Assembly (NCBI GenBank): GCA_947652115.1
Contig: OX393565.1
Location: 14,683,457 to 14,747,456, forward strand
Length of the DNA stretch: 64,000 nucleotides
Reading direction: 5' to 3'
Source: Blastomussa wellsi
Lineage: Eukaryota; Cnidaria; Anthozoa; Scleractinia; Plerogyridae
Each line of letters opens with the position of its first letter. Position 1 is the first letter of the stretch. The notes beneath the pieces are model-generated. The model saw nothing but the letters and a program-made list of their open reading frames with translations. It was not told where the DNA came from and ran no database searches. Made by a program: the position numbers and the translations under genes. Of the stretch, positions 63,662 to 64,000 are shown one piece after another.

Positions 63662-64000
63662 ATGGCTTCGGCCGATTCAAAGTTTGGCGATTTGTCAGAT
63701 GCAGATATCGATTCTCTTCCGGATGATGCAATTCCTAAAAACACCAAGAAAGCAACTGCTTGAGGAATATCTCTTTTGAAAGGTAAGGTTGCGAATTTTA
63801 AATTTTCATTCAAGCTAGTTGAAGGTATGTTTTTGCGTGTTGTCAAGAGTTTTGCCTCGGCTTTGAACAAAATCATCATTGTAAGTATTTTTCTTCTGTT
63901 TGCCTTTTAGACTGGTTGTCAAAAAAATACCCAAATGAGGTTTTGGAAAGTCTTTCACCAGAGGTTCTCTCTGAGAGGTTAAAGAAATTCTACCAGGAAG
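63662..64000 (+). pseudogene. Crypton/ZMYM2-KIAA1958-type gene fragment (N-terminus, two exons, cut by window edge)
   Basis: The first exon (63662-63782) starts MASADSKFGDLSDADID and contains NTKKATA. A donor GTAAGG at 63783 and an acceptor TTTTAG ending at 63910 bound a 128-bp intron. The second exon (63911 to the edge) reads DWLSKKYPNEVL and ERLKKFYQE in the frame that splicing restores. The NTKKAT and KKFY pattern is that of cnidarian multicopy proteins with a DUF3504/Crypton-like tyrosine-recombinase-derived domain; this is recognition from memory. A TGA at 63761-63763 sits between ATA and GIS, where the family usually has Trp, so this copy is probably broken. It lies inside an intron of the minus-strand ABCC4-like paralogue. 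Confidence 0.6.

Overview
The window looks like animal nuclear DNA: AT-rich, intron-rich, and crowded with short and nested transposons. The mix of Penelope-like, DIRS-type and CR1-like retroelements, tRNA-derived SINEs and many hairpin elements resembles anthozoan cnidarians (stony corals or anemones). That placement rests on family resemblance recalled from memory and was not tested.

The backbone is one large plus-strand gene for an ABCC4 (MRP4)-like full ABC transporter. I assembled 29 coding exons from 7118 to 56559, all with GT-AG junctions and matching phases. They sum to 4515 nt and a continuous 1504-residue protein with TMD1-NBD1-TMD2-NBD2 order. The C-terminal tail is unusually long and carries a threefold 21-residue repeat. 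A second ABCC4-like gene lies tail-to-tail on the minus strand (last three exons 61507-63278) and runs off the right edge; its C-terminus differs and ends in a PDZ-ligand-like tetrapeptide. A plus-strand Crypton/ZMYM-type gene fragment starts inside an intron of that paralogue at 63662 and also leaves the window.

Layout: 1-7100 is upstream DNA holding a Penelope-derived palindrome, foldback elements, a MITE and a 5'-truncated LINE with a MITE inside it. 7118-15046 holds exons 1-5 with MITEs between. Intron 5 (15047-24525) is a transposon nest bounded by TTAA and terminal inverted repeats, with a DIRS fragment, a CR1-like LINE and a 413-bp tandem duplication. Intron 6 (24690-30704) holds a decayed DIRS element. 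30705-43463 holds exons 7-20, a MULE-like element with a 9-bp target duplication, SINEs and a relic reading frame with a 2A-like motif. Intron 20 holds a 1.86-kb foldback element, intron 21 a Penelope-like element, and intron 25 a 2.9-kb element with a 10-bp target duplication and a 500-bp inverted repeat inside it. 56560-61506 is the convergent intergenic region with nested hairpins.

I see no bacterial genes, operons, CRISPR arrays or classical RNA genes. The strongest leads are the convergent ABCC4 pair with diverged tails, the two TIR elements with exact long target duplications, hammerhead-like ribozyme relics of three Penelope-type families, the 2A-like relic, and TTAA-bounded foldback elements.
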